A stretch of DNA of 64,000 nucleotides from Aphidius gifuensis (GCF_014905175.1 NC_057789.1:28206555-28270554); one strand, 5' to 3'. Counted from the stretch's first letter, positions 27,301 to 40,900 are shown. A program made the numbers and translations. Notes: generated from the sequence alone by a model not told the origin.

Positions 27301-30300
27301 CAAGACGAATTTATTGAGGTGGCAAGAGAGGCTTTTCCAGGCGATTGATAGAACTGCATCAAACTTCAAAAAACTTTTAAACTCAAATGTTATATTGCAC
27401 ACTTCACTATTGTTCTTAAAAAAAAATTTAAAAACCAAAAAAAAAAATTATAAAAGTTATTTACAACTGAAACACATTTTTAAATAATTTTATTTTTTAA
27501 CAATTTCAATTAATTTTAATTTCAAAAAGTAATTGTAAAATTAATTTAACAATTTCCGACAGTTATGAAAGAAAAAAAAAAAAAAATGTAAAATAAAATT
27601 AATGAGATATATGTGATATTAATTTATTCACTTAAAAGCAACGTTCCATCCTGACTGGAAAAAAATAAATAAAATTTCATTTTTATGCAAAACCTCGGGA
27701 TGACCTTTCAAGTACCAGCTAAAAAAATTCACATACATTTTTACGTATTATAAAATTAACGGGTTCACCTTAATGGACTCACATTATCCAACAGTCTTCC
27801 ACGATGTTTCATTTCTAATGACACTGAGTTATTTAATAAAAAAATATGAATTTTTTAAATAAAAAAATAGCTCAGGAAAAAATATAGACTGTGTTGTTTT
27901 TTTTTTGCCACAAAAACAATAACACTCTCTCGGTGTTGATATTTTTTTTTTTAATTAATATCATGATTACATGAGTAAATACTCATAATATCCGGGAAAA
28001 AATTTTAAATATTAAAATATTGTATGCAGAAAATATCAGTGTGAAAAATAATATCAAAAAAAAAAATACAACGTAGAAAAAATATTTCATAAAATTGAAA
28101 AATAGTTTCAGAAATGGAAAATAAATTAATTGCAAGTGGATATATATTATTTATTTATTTATAATAATTAATTTTTTTAATAATTTATAAACAATTCATT
28201 GAATATTTTAGATATGAATATTGAAAAAAAAAAATTAAATTTGAAATTTTATAATACCAAATTTTTATTATAAAATTTCTAATTGAAATAATTATTTGAA
28301 TTAATTAATATTAGACGTTTTTAAAATTGAATTCAAGAAAAATAAATAAATAGTTAAATACAATATTTATTAATTATTTTTAGGCTTATAATATTTTAGA
28401 AAAAAAATTAATTTTTATATTTTATTTATCACTGAATATTTGAAGAATAATAGTTGAAAGTTTTAATGAAATTTAAATATAATTATGCATCGATTAATTG
28501 TCAATTATGTCTGAGTATATCTTGTGATAGTTGTTGAATTTACACCTGTTATAGTTAGCCATTGATTGTCATGAGAATTTGATGAAGTTCATAAACCAGT
28601 TGACCAAGAGAGTTTGAATTTGAATCTCTTCGTGCAAACTTCTACGTCAATCAATATTCTAACTATAATCATTATCCTATTATTTTAAATTTTCAAAATA
28701 ATATTGATCAAGTTTATTTTTAATTTAAAATACAAAATATATTGTAAAAACTATCAACGTTCTTGACCATGTATTTATTTTTATTATTCGAATTTAAAAT
28801 TTTACTTTTTTTTTTCACTATTTTCCCTCCACAAGTTTAAAAGAACTTAACCGGAAATTCGTATGGAATTGGAAATTGAGATCACTGCGCACAGTAGAGC
28901 CAATAAAATTCTACTTGAATAAAATAAAGAAAACTCGAAAAAAAAAAAACACCCAACTCTATTTGAAAGTAAAATATAAAAAAAAAAATATCTATTTATA
29001 AAAATAAAATCAAAAGAAAAAAAAACTGTGCTTGACCTCAAACAGTTTATGAATCATTTTTTTCCTTAGTCACTTTATTTGCTACAAAAAAGAAAAAAAA
29101 ATTAAAATCCTAATGGTATTTAAAGCTTCAAAGCTTTTATAAATTTTTTTTTTTAAATAAATTATTATTGAATTAAAAATTTATGCTGAGTATACTTTTT
29201 TTTTATTATTTTTGTCAATGATAAATGCATGCATTCATCTTGGTTATATAAAAAAAAATACATTTAAATTTCGTTGCATTTTTAAAACTATAAAACTGTC
29301 GAGGCAGTGTAATTTTTATTACAAAAATTGCATAACATAGTGTCAAAAATAATAATTAACTGGAAAAAAATAATAGAAGTATATATTGTAATTTATTTTT
29401 TGGCTTTATCAATAATAATAATTTTCTATATTTTATATTTTTCAGTATATGCGTTACAGTTGTTGTGTTGAATGTACACTTTCGTTCACCACAAACACAC
29501 AAAATGGCACCATGGGTAAAGAGAGTATTTATTCATATATTACCAAGATTACTTGTTATGCGAAGACCACAGTATAAATTTGAGCCAAGCAAGTAAGTAT
29601 CATCCTTTTTTTATTTTCCATAAAACATAAAAAAAAATATCTATATAATTATTCAAGCTCATTGATAAATTTATTTAAATTTTTTCATCAAGATTTTCAT
29701 CAAGTCGTGTATTAATGAAAACAGCAAGAGGTAAACAAAAAAGTTATTTTCCATATCATTCATCAAGTCAAGAAGACGTGGAAGATCATTTTGCCTCAAA
29801 TAGATTTTCAAGTCTTCCAGTTTCAAAAGAGGATCTATCACCATCAAGGTGATAATTAAATTTAAAAATAATATAATTTGTGAATTTTAAAAATACAAAT
29901 TTATATTTAATTATTATTTAAAGTTTGGCTGGTACATCGAGGTTTGGTGGAAGTTGCATGATTCATGGTCCAATACAATCAATACCACTTGGTGATGAAG
30001 ACATTGAAGAAGCAGCTGGTATTGATGAAATTAAAAGTCCACCAGTTTTACGAGCAGCACCATTATTTTCACACTCAAATTGTCCACCAGAAATTCATAG
30101 ATCTTGTCTATGTGTTAGATTCATTGCTGAACATACTAAAATGCTTGAAGATTCAACAAAAGTATATATCAAAAATAAGAAAATTCAATTAACCATTTCA
30201 ATTGACTCCCTACTAATTGTTTAAAAAAAAAAAAAACATTATTTCAGGTTAAAGAAGATTGGAAATATGTTGCAATGGTATTAGACAGATTATTTCTTTG

Positions 30301-30442
30301 GATATTTACACTGGCTGTATTGGTTGGTACAGCTGGTATAATCCTACAAGCACCAACACTTTACGACGATAGAATTCCAATTGACAAGAAATTTAGTGAA
30401 TACGCAAAAGACACTGTTGTTAGATGTCCACCACAACAATAG
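3180..30442 (+). CDS. nAChRalpha4: Nicotinic acetylcholine receptor alpha subunit, alpha4-like (3' part of gene)
   Basis: This is a ligand-gated cation channel subunit of the neuronal plasma membrane that forms pentamers and binds acetylcholine. Exons: 3180-3360 or 3957-4137 (alternatives), 15869-15984, 16792-16960, 20987-21123, 29446-29592, 29693-29848, 29924-30161, 30248-30442 (stop TAG). All joins are GT-AG and keep phase. Visible: the Cys-loop (two Cys, 13 residues apart) and WTYDG in each alternative exon, the alpha-subunit vicinal Cys pair (YTCC, 16805-16816), TM1, GEK before TM2 at an exon edge, TM2 with LISLHVFFLLVVEIIPP, TM3, a cytoplasmic loop rich in Ser, and TM4 in the last exon. 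The C-terminus lies shortly after TM4 (ends CPPQQ). Signal peptide and first exons lie before the window; the first exon here must join a preceding exon ending in phase 2 (AA). Assignment to alpha4 rather than alpha1-3 rests on the duplicated exon 4, known for insect alpha4, and on overall resemblance. Family call is certain, subunit call good. Confidence 0.93.
3764..3894 (+). promoter_or_regulatory. Candidate intronic RNA stem between exons 4 and 4'
   Basis: CAAGGTTGCTGCCT (3764-3777) pairs with AGGCAGCAATCTTG (3881-3894) over 14 bp. All pairs are Watson-Crick except one G-U, and the loop is 103 nt. The right arm ends 62 nt before exon 4'. In surrounding sequence that is almost all A and T, a GC-containing match of this length stands out. 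Confidence 0.5.
3957..4137 (+). CDS. nAChRalpha4: nAChR alternative exon 4' (second copy)
   Basis: This is a second 181-bp exon with the same phase and the same boundaries as exon 4. It encodes ADGNYEVTLMTKALVYY, then a Cys-loop with CAIDVSFFPYDVQTC and GSWTYDGFK. The acceptor is TTCCAG at 3951-3956. The donor is GTGCCG at 4138, weak beyond the GTG. Including both exons would duplicate the domain in frame and disrupt the ligand-binding fold, so mutually exclusive use is expected, as described for insect alpha4 subunits. Another good acceptor-like CTTTCAG ends at 3910; using it would add 46 nt and put a stop codon in frame. Confidence 0.92.
4138..15868 (+). other. Large nAChR intron after exon 4'
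   Basis: This 11.7-kb intron is AT-rich with many homopolymer A and T runs and has no exon I can support. It holds several islands of more complex sequence that could be regulatory or old insertions: about 4990-5050 (E-box CACGTG near a TATAAAA), 5510-5620, 7600-7740, 8310-8400 (with the near-palindrome CTTCCGTTACGGAAG), 12750-12910 and 14740-14850. Short open frames here lack ATG starts, family resemblance or conserved composition. Confidence 0.7.
16961..20986 (+). other. nAChR intron between TM1 and TM2 exons
   Basis: A 4-kb AT-rich intron. The more complex stretches are 17250-17420, 18000-18330 and 18620-18870. The element at 18631-18688 has a partner in the next intron. No exon or RNA gene is recognised. 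Confidence 0.7.
18631..18688. repeat. Short element shared by two nAChR introns, copy 1
   Basis: It starts TTGATGACTGAGT and ends ATATTGAGCCAT. The ends can pair imperfectly (GATGACT with AGCCATC), giving a small hairpin. Copy 2 is at 21461-21508 in the following intron. Confidence 0.4.
21124..29445 (+). other. Large nAChR intron within the TM2-TM3 region
   Basis: An 8.3-kb AT-rich intron in which I see no exon. A more complex stretch at 22010-22200 and another at 27630-27830 interrupt the homopolymer-rich background. It contains copy 2 of the short element near its start. Confidence 0.7.
21461..21508. repeat. Short element shared by two nAChR introns, copy 2
   Basis: It starts TTGATGACTGAGT and ends ATATTGAGCCAT, like copy 1 at 18631-18688. 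The middle part differs and is about 9 bp shorter. Confidence 0.4.
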
Positions 30443-33400
30443 TCAACAGAGCCCTGCACCATTGTAAGAGGCTAACCCCAAATAATAATAATTAATTATT
30501 ATTATTAATAAATAATCCAATAGGACCAATAAAAATACAAAAGGAAATTAAATTCATCCCTTGAGGTATCCCCATTGGAAATAGTTTAATAATTGGTTAG
30601 CAAATTATTGTGGCTGAAGGGCACTTTAAATAAATGAATAAATAAATTAATTATATTTTTTTTTTTTTTTTTATAATTATTAATATTATTTATTAAAAAT
30701 ATAAATATTTTATTTAAATTAATAATTAATTCATAAGGTGTTTGCCTGTGCTCAAATATTTAATAATAATATAACAATGCTGCCATACAATTTAATTAAT
30801 TGTTTAAAAAAAAAAAATAGAAAAGGAAAAAAAAATTAATTAATACTCGAAAGAAATATAAAATAATGATTAATTATTAAAGCAATTAATGAAACAATTA
30901 TTTTGATTCATGTCCAAAATTATTGTTACTATTATTATTAATTAGTTTTGTATATTCGTTGGTATAAAATGGTAAAATTTTAAATTGTAAGAATAATAAT
31001 TATTAGAATTTTAAGATTTAAAAAAAAAACAATGTGGTGTAGGGTAAAATCACATTTTAGATGAAAATTTTATTTGCACATAGACTGTACAATTGTTTTA
31101 CAATACATTGTCTCGTAAATTAAATAAATTATATAAAAAAAAAATTAAAAATAAATGCAGAAAATCTTTAAGAAATATAATAATAATTTTAATATTTATT
31201 TGTATTATTGATAAATAATTAATTTGTAAATAATAGTATTTAAATTTTAAAAGATTTTTGCACTCGTCCACCAGAGATCAATGTATTTTGTAAAAAAAAA
31301 TTAAATCATAAGAAAGTTAATTAAATAATTTGAATAAAATAAAAAATAATTATATAAAAAATTTGTAAGTATATTTAACAGCTATTATGCTGATGTTAAA
31401 TATTAAGAATTAATTATTAAGATATGAAAAAGTAAAGCATATAAATTCTAAAAAAAAAAAGTTCTAGAAAGCTTTGAACGACTGGATAACAAAAAAATGA
31501 AATTAAATAAAATAAAATAAAATTGTTGTTCAATGCTTGTAGTTAATAGTCGATGTCATTGTGAGTCGTCTACGTTGTCATATTTTTCTAGATAAAAAAA
31601 TAAAATTATTGTATGATATTTATTATAAGAATAATAATAGTTTGATTTTTTATTAGATAATTTTTATTGTTTTTAATTAAACTGTGCCAATCATGTCACA
31701 GTTGAAAGTAAAAAATTTTCTTTATCGTTTTATTAATTTCTATGATTTTTATTTATTTTTTTTAATTGTTGTTTATTTATCGAGTGAGTTGAAAAATTAT
31801 TTAATTTGTTAATAATGGCCTGTAGATAATTACATTTTAAAATAAATGATTTTCATAAATTACTGCCAACAAAATTTTAACAAAATAAATGTCATTTTAG
31901 TTTTATAATCATTGTCATTTTATATAAATTAATATTAATTATTAAAATAATATTTATTGACAAATAAAAATACATTGCTTTGATAAAATTCAACAAAATA
32001 AAATACAAAAAAAAAATTGTTATAAATTTATTGACATTTGAAAACGAAATCAATGTAGAAAAAAATTTTAAATTTAAAAAAAAATTCAATTCAGGCCCTC
32101 AGGTGCTCGCAACCGTGTTAAATCACGATAAATATATTTAAAAAAATAAAAAAAATAGTTATAATAATAAAAAATACAAAAATTTAATAAAAAGCAACAA
32201 CAAAACGCACATATTTTATATGTAGGCACTGAAAATTTATTTTAAAATGATAATAAAATATTTTGTAGATATTAATTAATTGGAAGCAAATATGAACGCG
32301 TCCAAAAAACCAATTAACAAATACCCATATATAAAACAACAATAAAAAAAATATAAATAAATTATAAAATTATAAAATTATATTAATATAAATAAATAAT
32401 AATTGAGCAATTAAAACGACTTGAAATTGCTTAGAAAATAAATTGTAAATTTTTGTAAATAACAACGGTAAAAAAAAAAAATATAAAAATCTAATTTAAT
32501 CAATCGAAATTTCAATTAAAAAAAAAATTATACAAAATTTAAATTGAGTGAAAAGAAAGAAACCCAAGGAATAAAAATTTACAAAATAATTTTTAATTTT
32601 TCAAATCAGTTAACGAACAAAAAATTAAAATTCCCACAAAATTTTATAATAGAAATTTGAATAATTACAAACAAAAGAATATTATTAATATTTTATTTAA
32701 AATGTATTTTGTCAAAATATAATTTCTTATGATAAATTACCTGTAAAAGAAAAATAATAAAAATTTTGTTTTTAATGACTTGCCTTTTGCTGGGTTATCG
32801 GTTAAAATGTCTCGTCACATTGAGAGTGACATTCATCCGATTGATAAAAATATACTTTGAGGAAAGGATGATGTGCTTGTTTGGTTGAAAAAAAAAGTAA
32901 TAAAAAAAATAATAAAAAAGAGTTTAAAATAGGATAGTTGAATGAGGAATAGATAGATTGTCAGTTGTGGGTGGTAAATAAATTTTTACTTCAAAAATCC
33001 CAGGTGTATAACGATCAATGACCCCGTTGCCTCTGACGACAACCGAACCCAACTATAGCACCAAACACACATCGATATTACATTGAATTTAAAAAAAGTA
33101 AATAAAACGTCGACACTATGGTTGGATAAAATGTAACTTGTAGAAATAAATAAAAAAACTATTTAAATGAAAATAATAATAATAATAATAAACTGTAACA
33201 GTACGAAATAACAAATAGTTTTTAATTATTTATGTTATTATAAATTGATGAATATAATTATAATAGTCATCTTAAATTCGTCGTTAGTTAAAAAGTTAAT
33301 AATAAAATTATATATCGTAAAATTTGTTAAATATGTATTAATAATATACATAAAAAAAAAAATTAATAATAAATAATATATTATCGTCATTATTGAGAGT

Positions 33401-33756
33401 TTAAAAACAGAGTAAAGAAAATAATAAAAAAGTAATTATTGTTGCTTGGTTTTGTAATCATGCTTAATGAAAAGCATATGAAAAAATAAAAAAAAAAATT
33501 TGTTGTCGTAGAAATTATGATTATTTTATTGCGTGTTGTATATTTATTTATTTTTTTCATTTTAATATGACTTTATTAAATTATCCTATTAATAATATAA
33601 ATTGACAGTAAAATTTTTATTTTAAAAATCATTTTACAATGATATTTAATTATCATGCTAAATTAATTATTTAATTTTAATTATTATTGTTTAATTAAGT
33701 TACTTATTTTTGTTTATTTGATGATTGAATTTTATGTAAATGAGGATAATTAAATG
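30443..33756. other. nAChR 3' untranslated region and intergenic DNA
   Basis: No coding region is seen. The receptor stop codon is followed within about 70 bp by an AATAAA, and many more follow, so the mRNA end cannot be placed. Most of the stretch is A/T with little structure. A more complex block at 32780-33120 is the best candidate for conserved 3' UTR or regulatory sequence. The downstream minus-strand gene ends at 33757, so the two genes converge. Confidence 0.6.
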
Positions 33757-36700
33757 TTAATTTACTATTTCAACTATTTTACGAATTGTCTTATCAAAAT
33801 CAACAAATGAATTATTTAAAAATGATACCCAAGAGTTACCCTTGGCTTCGACAAATGCTGTTATATAACCAACTGGCTTAAGACTGTCGTAATTACTTTC
33901 TCTAAAATTCTGAAACTGTTAAAATAATTTTTTTTTTTTATTAATTTAAATTTTATTTTGCCTTATTTTTCATACTTACATCTATCAAATCTTTTTCAGT
34001 TGTAAAACCACTTCCTAAAGTACCTATAAATGCCCTGAGGATTGGATAGGATTTTTCGAATCTAAAATTTATTATTTGAATAAAAAAAAAAAAGGAAAAA
34101 ACAATTTATATATATATATTTTTTTATCGTTTTTATATTTAAATGTTTATTGGTTTTATTTCGATTTACCTTGTAAGTATTTTTGGCCAATTTGTTTGTA
34201 CATATTTAAATGCAACTTCTGATGCTGCTGGATGTTTATTAAATTCTTTGAGTATAACAAGTGATTCATCATTTTCAAAAAATGAACCTTCAACAATTTC
34301 ATTCAGGACCCTGTGATAAGATAATTTTTAAAAATATAAAATGTAATTTTTATCAGTGATTAGGCTCAATATTACGTCAGACATTTTCAAATCAATTCAA
34401 TGTTAAAATCAATAAATTTATATTAATATATCATGAAAATTTTAATTAAATTATTTATTTAAACTCACGCTTGCAACATCCATGAAACTTGGAAACAAGC
34501 CAAAGATGACAAAAACGAATTTCTATCATTGTCGCGTTTAGTTATATTTCCTAATTTGTCTTTCCACCATTGCCAGCCAAGTTCATCCTCAAGTTTTGCC
34601 AAAGTACAAAGTAAACTTTCACGTAAATATGATGGTACACTAAAAATTGAATAACAAATAATTTTAATTCAACAAAAAAAACAATATTAAATATTTAAAT
34701 TACAACTTACACATAACGTTTTTTCCAACCATATGAATTTTTTAAATCAACAGAATTTTTTTTAACCCAATCAACATACTCTGTACTTTCAAATGCACTT
34801 CCTAATTGATGAGCAATAAGTGTCATTCTTTTACCAGCATCAATTTGCAGACCAAATTCATTAAAAAGATTTGATGATAATTTTCTCATAAATTGCTTTA
34901 TTTAGATAATAATAATTAATTAATTTATTTTTTTTAATTTTGTTATTGTGTAATAAAATAATATTAATTACCTGATAGCTTGGATAAGCTGCTGTATCAG
35001 ATAGTACAAGATTAAGTTTAATAGCATGACCCATTAAAGCTGACCAAGGTTCTGGTTGACTTTCATTTTGTAAATAATTTATAATACTAAATGCTGTTAG
35101 GTATGTTGTTTTACCAACAAATGCTAAACTCAAAACATCATCAATCAATGATGCTTTAACTGATGATGGAAATATCGTTGGATTTTCAATCAATGCATTT
35201 GCAATTAATTGCCAATTATATTTATCATAATTAATACGATAATATCCTTTTTTAAAAAAAAAAACATTTATTGTAATTTGTTATTGATTTATTATTATTT
35301 ATAAATTATTTATTTTATTACCAATTGAATTTATATTGAATATTAACCAGGTATTATTGTCACCCATTTCATTGATTAACGTCTGATCATCTGATGGCTT
35401 TATCCACATGAATGATGGTGATGATGTGTCGTTATTATTTTTTATCCATGTTAGAGGTAAGTACCAAGGTTTTTTATGGTCATTTGTTAAATTATCAAAA
35501 GTGAAACGACTCTAATAAGATAGAAATAAAAATATATATTTTAATTTACGATATTTTTAGAATTTTATTTTTTAAATTTTCTATTGGGTTTATAAAAATT
35601 CTCCCGAGAAAACGCGTTAGTAAATTTTTCTTAAATTTTTAGAGCAAGTAGAGACTGACTTTGACTACTTTCAAAAAAATTTTCGTTATTATCCAAGCAT
35701 TATTTTTTGTTAAAAAAAATAAATCGTATTTTCGAAATTTTGGGTTTATTTTAAATAAAAATAAATGCATAAATTGACGGATTAAAAATTATTTACCTGT
35801 CTAACTGTTGCTGTTTGTTCATCATAATTTCTGTCAATTGTCAATAATGGATAACCATGTCCACCAATCCAAGAATTAATTGCTTCAATTGGTGTTGTAC
35901 CATCAGGAAGAGCAGTTGAATTATCAGTCATAGCTTCCAAGAATGACGAAACATCAGCATTATCATATATCCTAATATAAAAACAATTTTATTTTTATTT
36001 TTCAAACAATTTTTTCTACCTAAAGAATTAAATTACAGGATATAAATCAAGGTTAAACTAATAATGTAAAAAAAAAAAAAATAAATTATTTTTTTATTTT
36101 TCTATTTTTTACCCACCACGAAGATACGAATTTCCGGTAGCCAGTTGTTGTTTCGTTGTGTCTTAATGCACCATGCATCATGCGTAAAAGACATGCACCT
36201 AAATAAATAAACAACTCAATTTATAATTTAAAAAAAAAAAAATAATAATATTCTTTTTAATAAAAAAAATAAACAAAATCAAATTAAAACTTGTCTATTT
36301 GTAAATTGAATTATTCTTATTAATTTGTTTTTATTAACATACCTCTGTCATACAATTCATCCGGATGAAATGCATCCAAGTAAGTTGGATTGACCTTGGT
36401 ATCTAATGATTGAGAGACACTATATCCGTCAGCTTCAAATGCTTCCAATTGTACATCAAGTAAAAATGTTGAATGATTAAATGATGGATCTATCTGTTTT
36501 ATAAATAAATAATTATAAAAAAAAAATTTAAACTAAAGCAAATAGCTAATTTTTTTTTACAGAATAATTTACTTTTTGAATTATCTCATGTTGAATGTCA
36601 ATTAATGAACTTTCTAATATCCAAACATCTGTCCAATTTTGTGAATTTACTAAACCACCAAGCCATTGTTGTCCAATCAAACGTATCAATGTTCTCAGTG

Positions 36701-39700
36701 TCTCGTATCTTGTAACACCTGGTGATACTTTAGTCACATTAAAAAATGGTTCTCTAAAAAATATAAATTAAATATTAAAATATCCAATTAATTATTTAAT
36801 TGTTGTCTTATATTTTTTTACCTGATTGTTATTAAACCAGGATTTGCAGAATTAATTGAAAATGGAACACTAACAACATCTAGCTTATTCATTGTTAAAT
36901 TAACTTTAAATAATTCTTCAAAATAATTTATAACTAATATTATTGAATCTTTTAAATAACTTGGATCTAAATTTTCACTCCATTGTCCCCAAAAATTTAT
37001 TGTTAAATTTTTTGTATCATTTGTCATGATTTTTCCAAGTGGCATTAATTGGCCTTGAATGAATGCTAAATTGTGAGGCGATATTGGTGGTGTCTCTTCA
37101 AACACATCAACAGCAAGACCAGTTGGTCTGTAATTTTGAAAAAAAATTAATAATATATTTGTTTTAAATAAATATAAAAAAATTGTTCTTAATGACAGAA
37201 TACGTGCTGGAATAATAAATTCACAATGACGCAATGAAAAAAAAAAAAAATAATACACGCATTCCAATGAAGCTAATTGCTTGACCGTTTTAGTTTCGCA
37301 TTAACTCATGTTCTTATAATCAACATTAATTATACGATAATTATAATTTGTGTATTTTTTTTTTTTGTTTGAATAAGAAAAAAAAAAAAAAACAATGATG
37401 AATTATTAGAAGGATAATTTATCTAAATGAATGATGATTTTATTTACGTGATGGTTCTTGATTTTAGAGGTGAATTTGATAATACAGTTGTATCAGCAGA
37501 GTGGTTGACAGAGAGAATGAATTTCGCTTTGAGTTTAACATCGTCAAAGACTGGAAAAAGACGACGAGCATTTATTGGCTTTAATTGACTTGCCATTAGC
37601 CATCTAATTAAAATAAAAACAAATTAATCATTCAATTTTTTATTCATTGATTTTTAAAAATAGAATATATATTTTTTTTTTGTATTTAGTTATTATTAAC
37701 TCACCTGTCTGCACTTTCGTCACTAAAATTTGCAATTAATAGTGTACGATTATCAACATGAGTTTCATAATTAATATCTAATGTATATAATCCAGAATTA
37801 ATTTCAGATGCTAGATCAATTGTTAATATTCCATGTTCATTATCAATTTCATTATTTTTTATTTCAATTGTTCTTGGCATTTCTTCTAAATAAATCAAAT
37901 AAAATTATTTAAATTGTCATTAGGATTTAATATAAATTTTTTTTTTATTTTTAAATTAATTATTAATACCTTGACTGTCTGAAATATTAGCTGGAATTGT
38001 TGATGATTCAATTGTAGAATTATCATCTTGTTTAAAATAAAAATTATAGATAAAATTAAAATTGTAAATTTTATTTAAATAAATTTTTTAAATTACCTTT
38101 TATTGTTGTTTCATTTAAAAATTGAGCTGTTGTATTTTGCACATCTCTTTGTTGTCTTGTATGATTTTTAATAAAACCAGAAGTCATTTTAATATTTGTC
38201 ACATTCATTCCTTTTGCATTGAGAATAATTTTTGATAAATTTGATGTATCATTGTAGTGAAAATTAATGACAACTCTACCACGTACCCATGTGATACCAT
38301 TGTCATCAATAATTGGCAACAAGTCAATGAAATAATGTGATGGAAATATTGAATTTGATAGTTTATATTTTGCTGCATCAGCTGGTTCTGATCCAGCATC
38401 TCCAGCAATCAAAGCTGTTGCATCAAATACCTTTGTAAATTATAAAAAAAAAATAGTAAATTTACAATATTAAATTATTTATTTAATTATATTAACCAAC
38501 CTTTTTTCGTGGTGTTGCACCAACATAAGCACCAACAAAACCAACAGCAACCAGTGAAAGAAATATAACTGTTATAAAAATTGCAATTTTTCTATGTGAT
38601 AAAAAAAATCCACCACCTCTTTGATATTCAATTCCTGGTTCACTAGTCATAAATTCTTGTCTACTTGTTGCATACTGGGCCATATTGGCAGCTAAATAAT
38701 AATTAAAAAAAAAATTATTAATATATTTTTAAACAATTAAACAACACTCTATCAATTTTCCATAAATTAAATCATCAATTTCAAATTGTCCAATTGTTGA
38801 CTCAAATTTACTTTGACTGAATTTTTTAAATAACAAATTGATGATAAATTTAAATTATTATATCCTTATGTTATTTTTAAAATTTATAATCATTTAAATA
38901 TAAAAAATATAAACAAACACACATTAACAAACAAGACTTGTATATTTTAATAAATATTTTTCCTTGTATTTAATTTATAGTTTGTGGCTCATTGGAAATT
39001 CATTGAAGGACACGTGCGATTATGTTAAAAAAAAAATCGTGTATGATAACAAAAAAAAAAAAAGAGTTGAAAAATAAAATATAAAATTTTTATAATGAAT
39101 ATGCTCGTCAACGATGCGTCCAACAGTCACTTAATCACGTACAGAACAATCAAATATCATCCAATGTACCTGAAGATATGAAACATCAAGACTCACAAGC
39201 GTGACGAAAGTCTCGTGAGAATAATCATTGTATGTATATTTATATTTATACATATTTATACATAACATTGTCAATGATAATAACCGGAAAAATAAAATGT
39301 AAAAAATAAATATAAAAAATAAATAATACACCTTGATAAATCCACGTGTTATTAAAAATTTAAATAATTTAAAAAATTTTTATAATTTAAATGAAAATAA
39401 TTAATATTTATTTTGTTAAATAATGTTTTTTAAAAAATTATTTTAAATCATACAGTTATCAACAGCAACACGATAGTCCAATGATGACATCATTTTTTTT
39501 TTATTAATTTTTTTAAATCAATTATTATATTTTTAATTTCATCACATTTTTTATGCTTGTTTTTTTTTTTTTTTTATAAATAAATTATACTTAATTATTT
39601 TAAAATTTGAACAAATATTTTATTGTGTATTTTAAAAGTAATTTTTAATCGGACACTCTTTCTGTGTTGGAGTTGTTATATCAAACTGGGTTATCCAATT

Positions 39701-40131
39701 TTATAACCCACGGGATTATAATTGCCATGCATAATCAGTTGCGAGCCCATGGTATTATATACATACACATCAACAATGCTCATGATTAAACCATATTTTA
39801 TATACACAGATTATGTATATTTTTTTTTTTTTTTTATAAATTTATTTTATCCTTTTTGCTTTCCCCACTTCTTTTGCTTTTAATATATACACACGACAAA
39901 CAATAATACGTAATAATGTACATAAAAAATTTGATGCAAAATTTATCAACTTATAAAATTTATAAGACATTGTATAAATTTTTATGTAACTGAATTCATT
40001 TTGAAAATGAAATTATATTGTTATAGTTTAAAAAATATACATCTATTTAAAGTTAATTAATTAAATTAATTTTTAAACTCACAATTTCTTCGAGCCCATG
40101 GTTCCCAGGTGCTCACTGAACCTCGTCTCAT
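33757..40131 (-). CDS. Membrane-anchored M1 aminopeptidase-like protein, predicted inactive
   Basis: Eighteen exons (minus order): 40131-40083, 38691-38501, 38430-38097, 38026-37970, 37885-37705, 37603-37448, 37127-36822, 36753-36573, 36493-36343, 36198-36117, 35971-35797, 35511-35332, 35246-34972, 34895-34711, 34639-34469, 34320-34170, 34061-33980, 33915-33757; 1021 aa. All joins keep frame. Near the N-terminus one transmembrane helix (AIFITVIFLSLVAVGFVGA) predicts a type II surface protein; many N-X-S/T sites follow. The M1 fold is clear (ARRLFPVFDD, QQWLGGLV, then a C-terminal helical domain), but active-site motifs are lost. HELAH is replaced by RLIGQ, removing both zinc His and the catalytic Glu. 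GAMENWG is replaced by INSANPG. The third zinc-ligand Glu (VWILE) and the transition-state Tyr (ELYDRGACLLRMM) remain. It probably binds rather than cleaves peptides. The exact role is unknown. Confidence 0.88.
38692..40082 (-). other. First intron of the membrane pseudo-aminopeptidase
   Basis: It runs from donor GTGAGT (40082) to acceptor TTATTTAG (38692). It is AT-rich; 39110-39340 and 39640-39800 are more complex and could hold an alternative promoter, because a second in-frame ATG lies at 38683 in the next exon. No further exon is supported. Confidence 0.6.
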
Positions 40132-40839
40132 GTGCAATTTTTTAAAAAAGAATTAATTAATTTAAAAATTAACAATACGATGATTTTTTATTATTATTAT
40201 ATTCCAGTAAATTCAGCCACTTTAATTAAACACCTCGAACAATTTAATTATAATTTTTTTGTTTTTTAAAATTTAAACAAACAAAAAATAATGATAATAA
40301 TGATAATTATAGTGATGATAATAATAACAGTATGATAATAGACGAAGCGCGACCTTAAAACTTATGTCTATATACGCAATTGTTGGCAGGTAAATTGCAA
40401 TTAGCCAGTATTCCACCTGTGGTCAGTATATGCTGATGTTATTCATTGGAGTTAATATCCCCCTCTTTAATATTGAACCGCAACATCATATACACTATCG
40501 ACAATTTATTTATTTTTATTATTTATTTAATATTCAATTTTTCGAATGTTTAATTTACATTTTTTTTATTTTTTTATTTTTACATGTGTGATTAATTTTG
40601 AGCTAAATTTAGTCTTATTATTTATTCAGCTTTTAGTGTGATATAATAAATTTGAGGATAAGATTTTTTATCAAAATATATATGTGATTTCTTTTTTTTA
40701 AATTTTATAAAATTCATTTCTTAAATAATAATAATAATTTTTAAATTTTACTAAATTAATATTAATTATTTTATGTAAATTTTTAATTTAGGTAATTTCT
40801 TTAGGTTTAAAAAATATAAATTAATTTTTTTTATTTTAA

Positions 40840-40900
40840 CGAGCACATTGGCGCGCTACGCGCTTGTATCCATAATTTCTAAAATGTTTATTGTTTATTA
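40840..40900 (+). repeat. GC-rich hairpin motif, copy 1
   Basis: It contains ACGAGCACATTGGCGCGCTA and then CGCGC, followed by TTGTATC and CTAAAATG. It is the only strongly GC-rich word in the neighbourhood and is repeated at about 41508-41565. Confidence 0.7.

Noticed and set aside
28590..28640. Possible tRNA B-box-like sequence
   Set aside because: The words do not match the GGTTCGAATCC consensus and no cloverleaf stems can be drawn.
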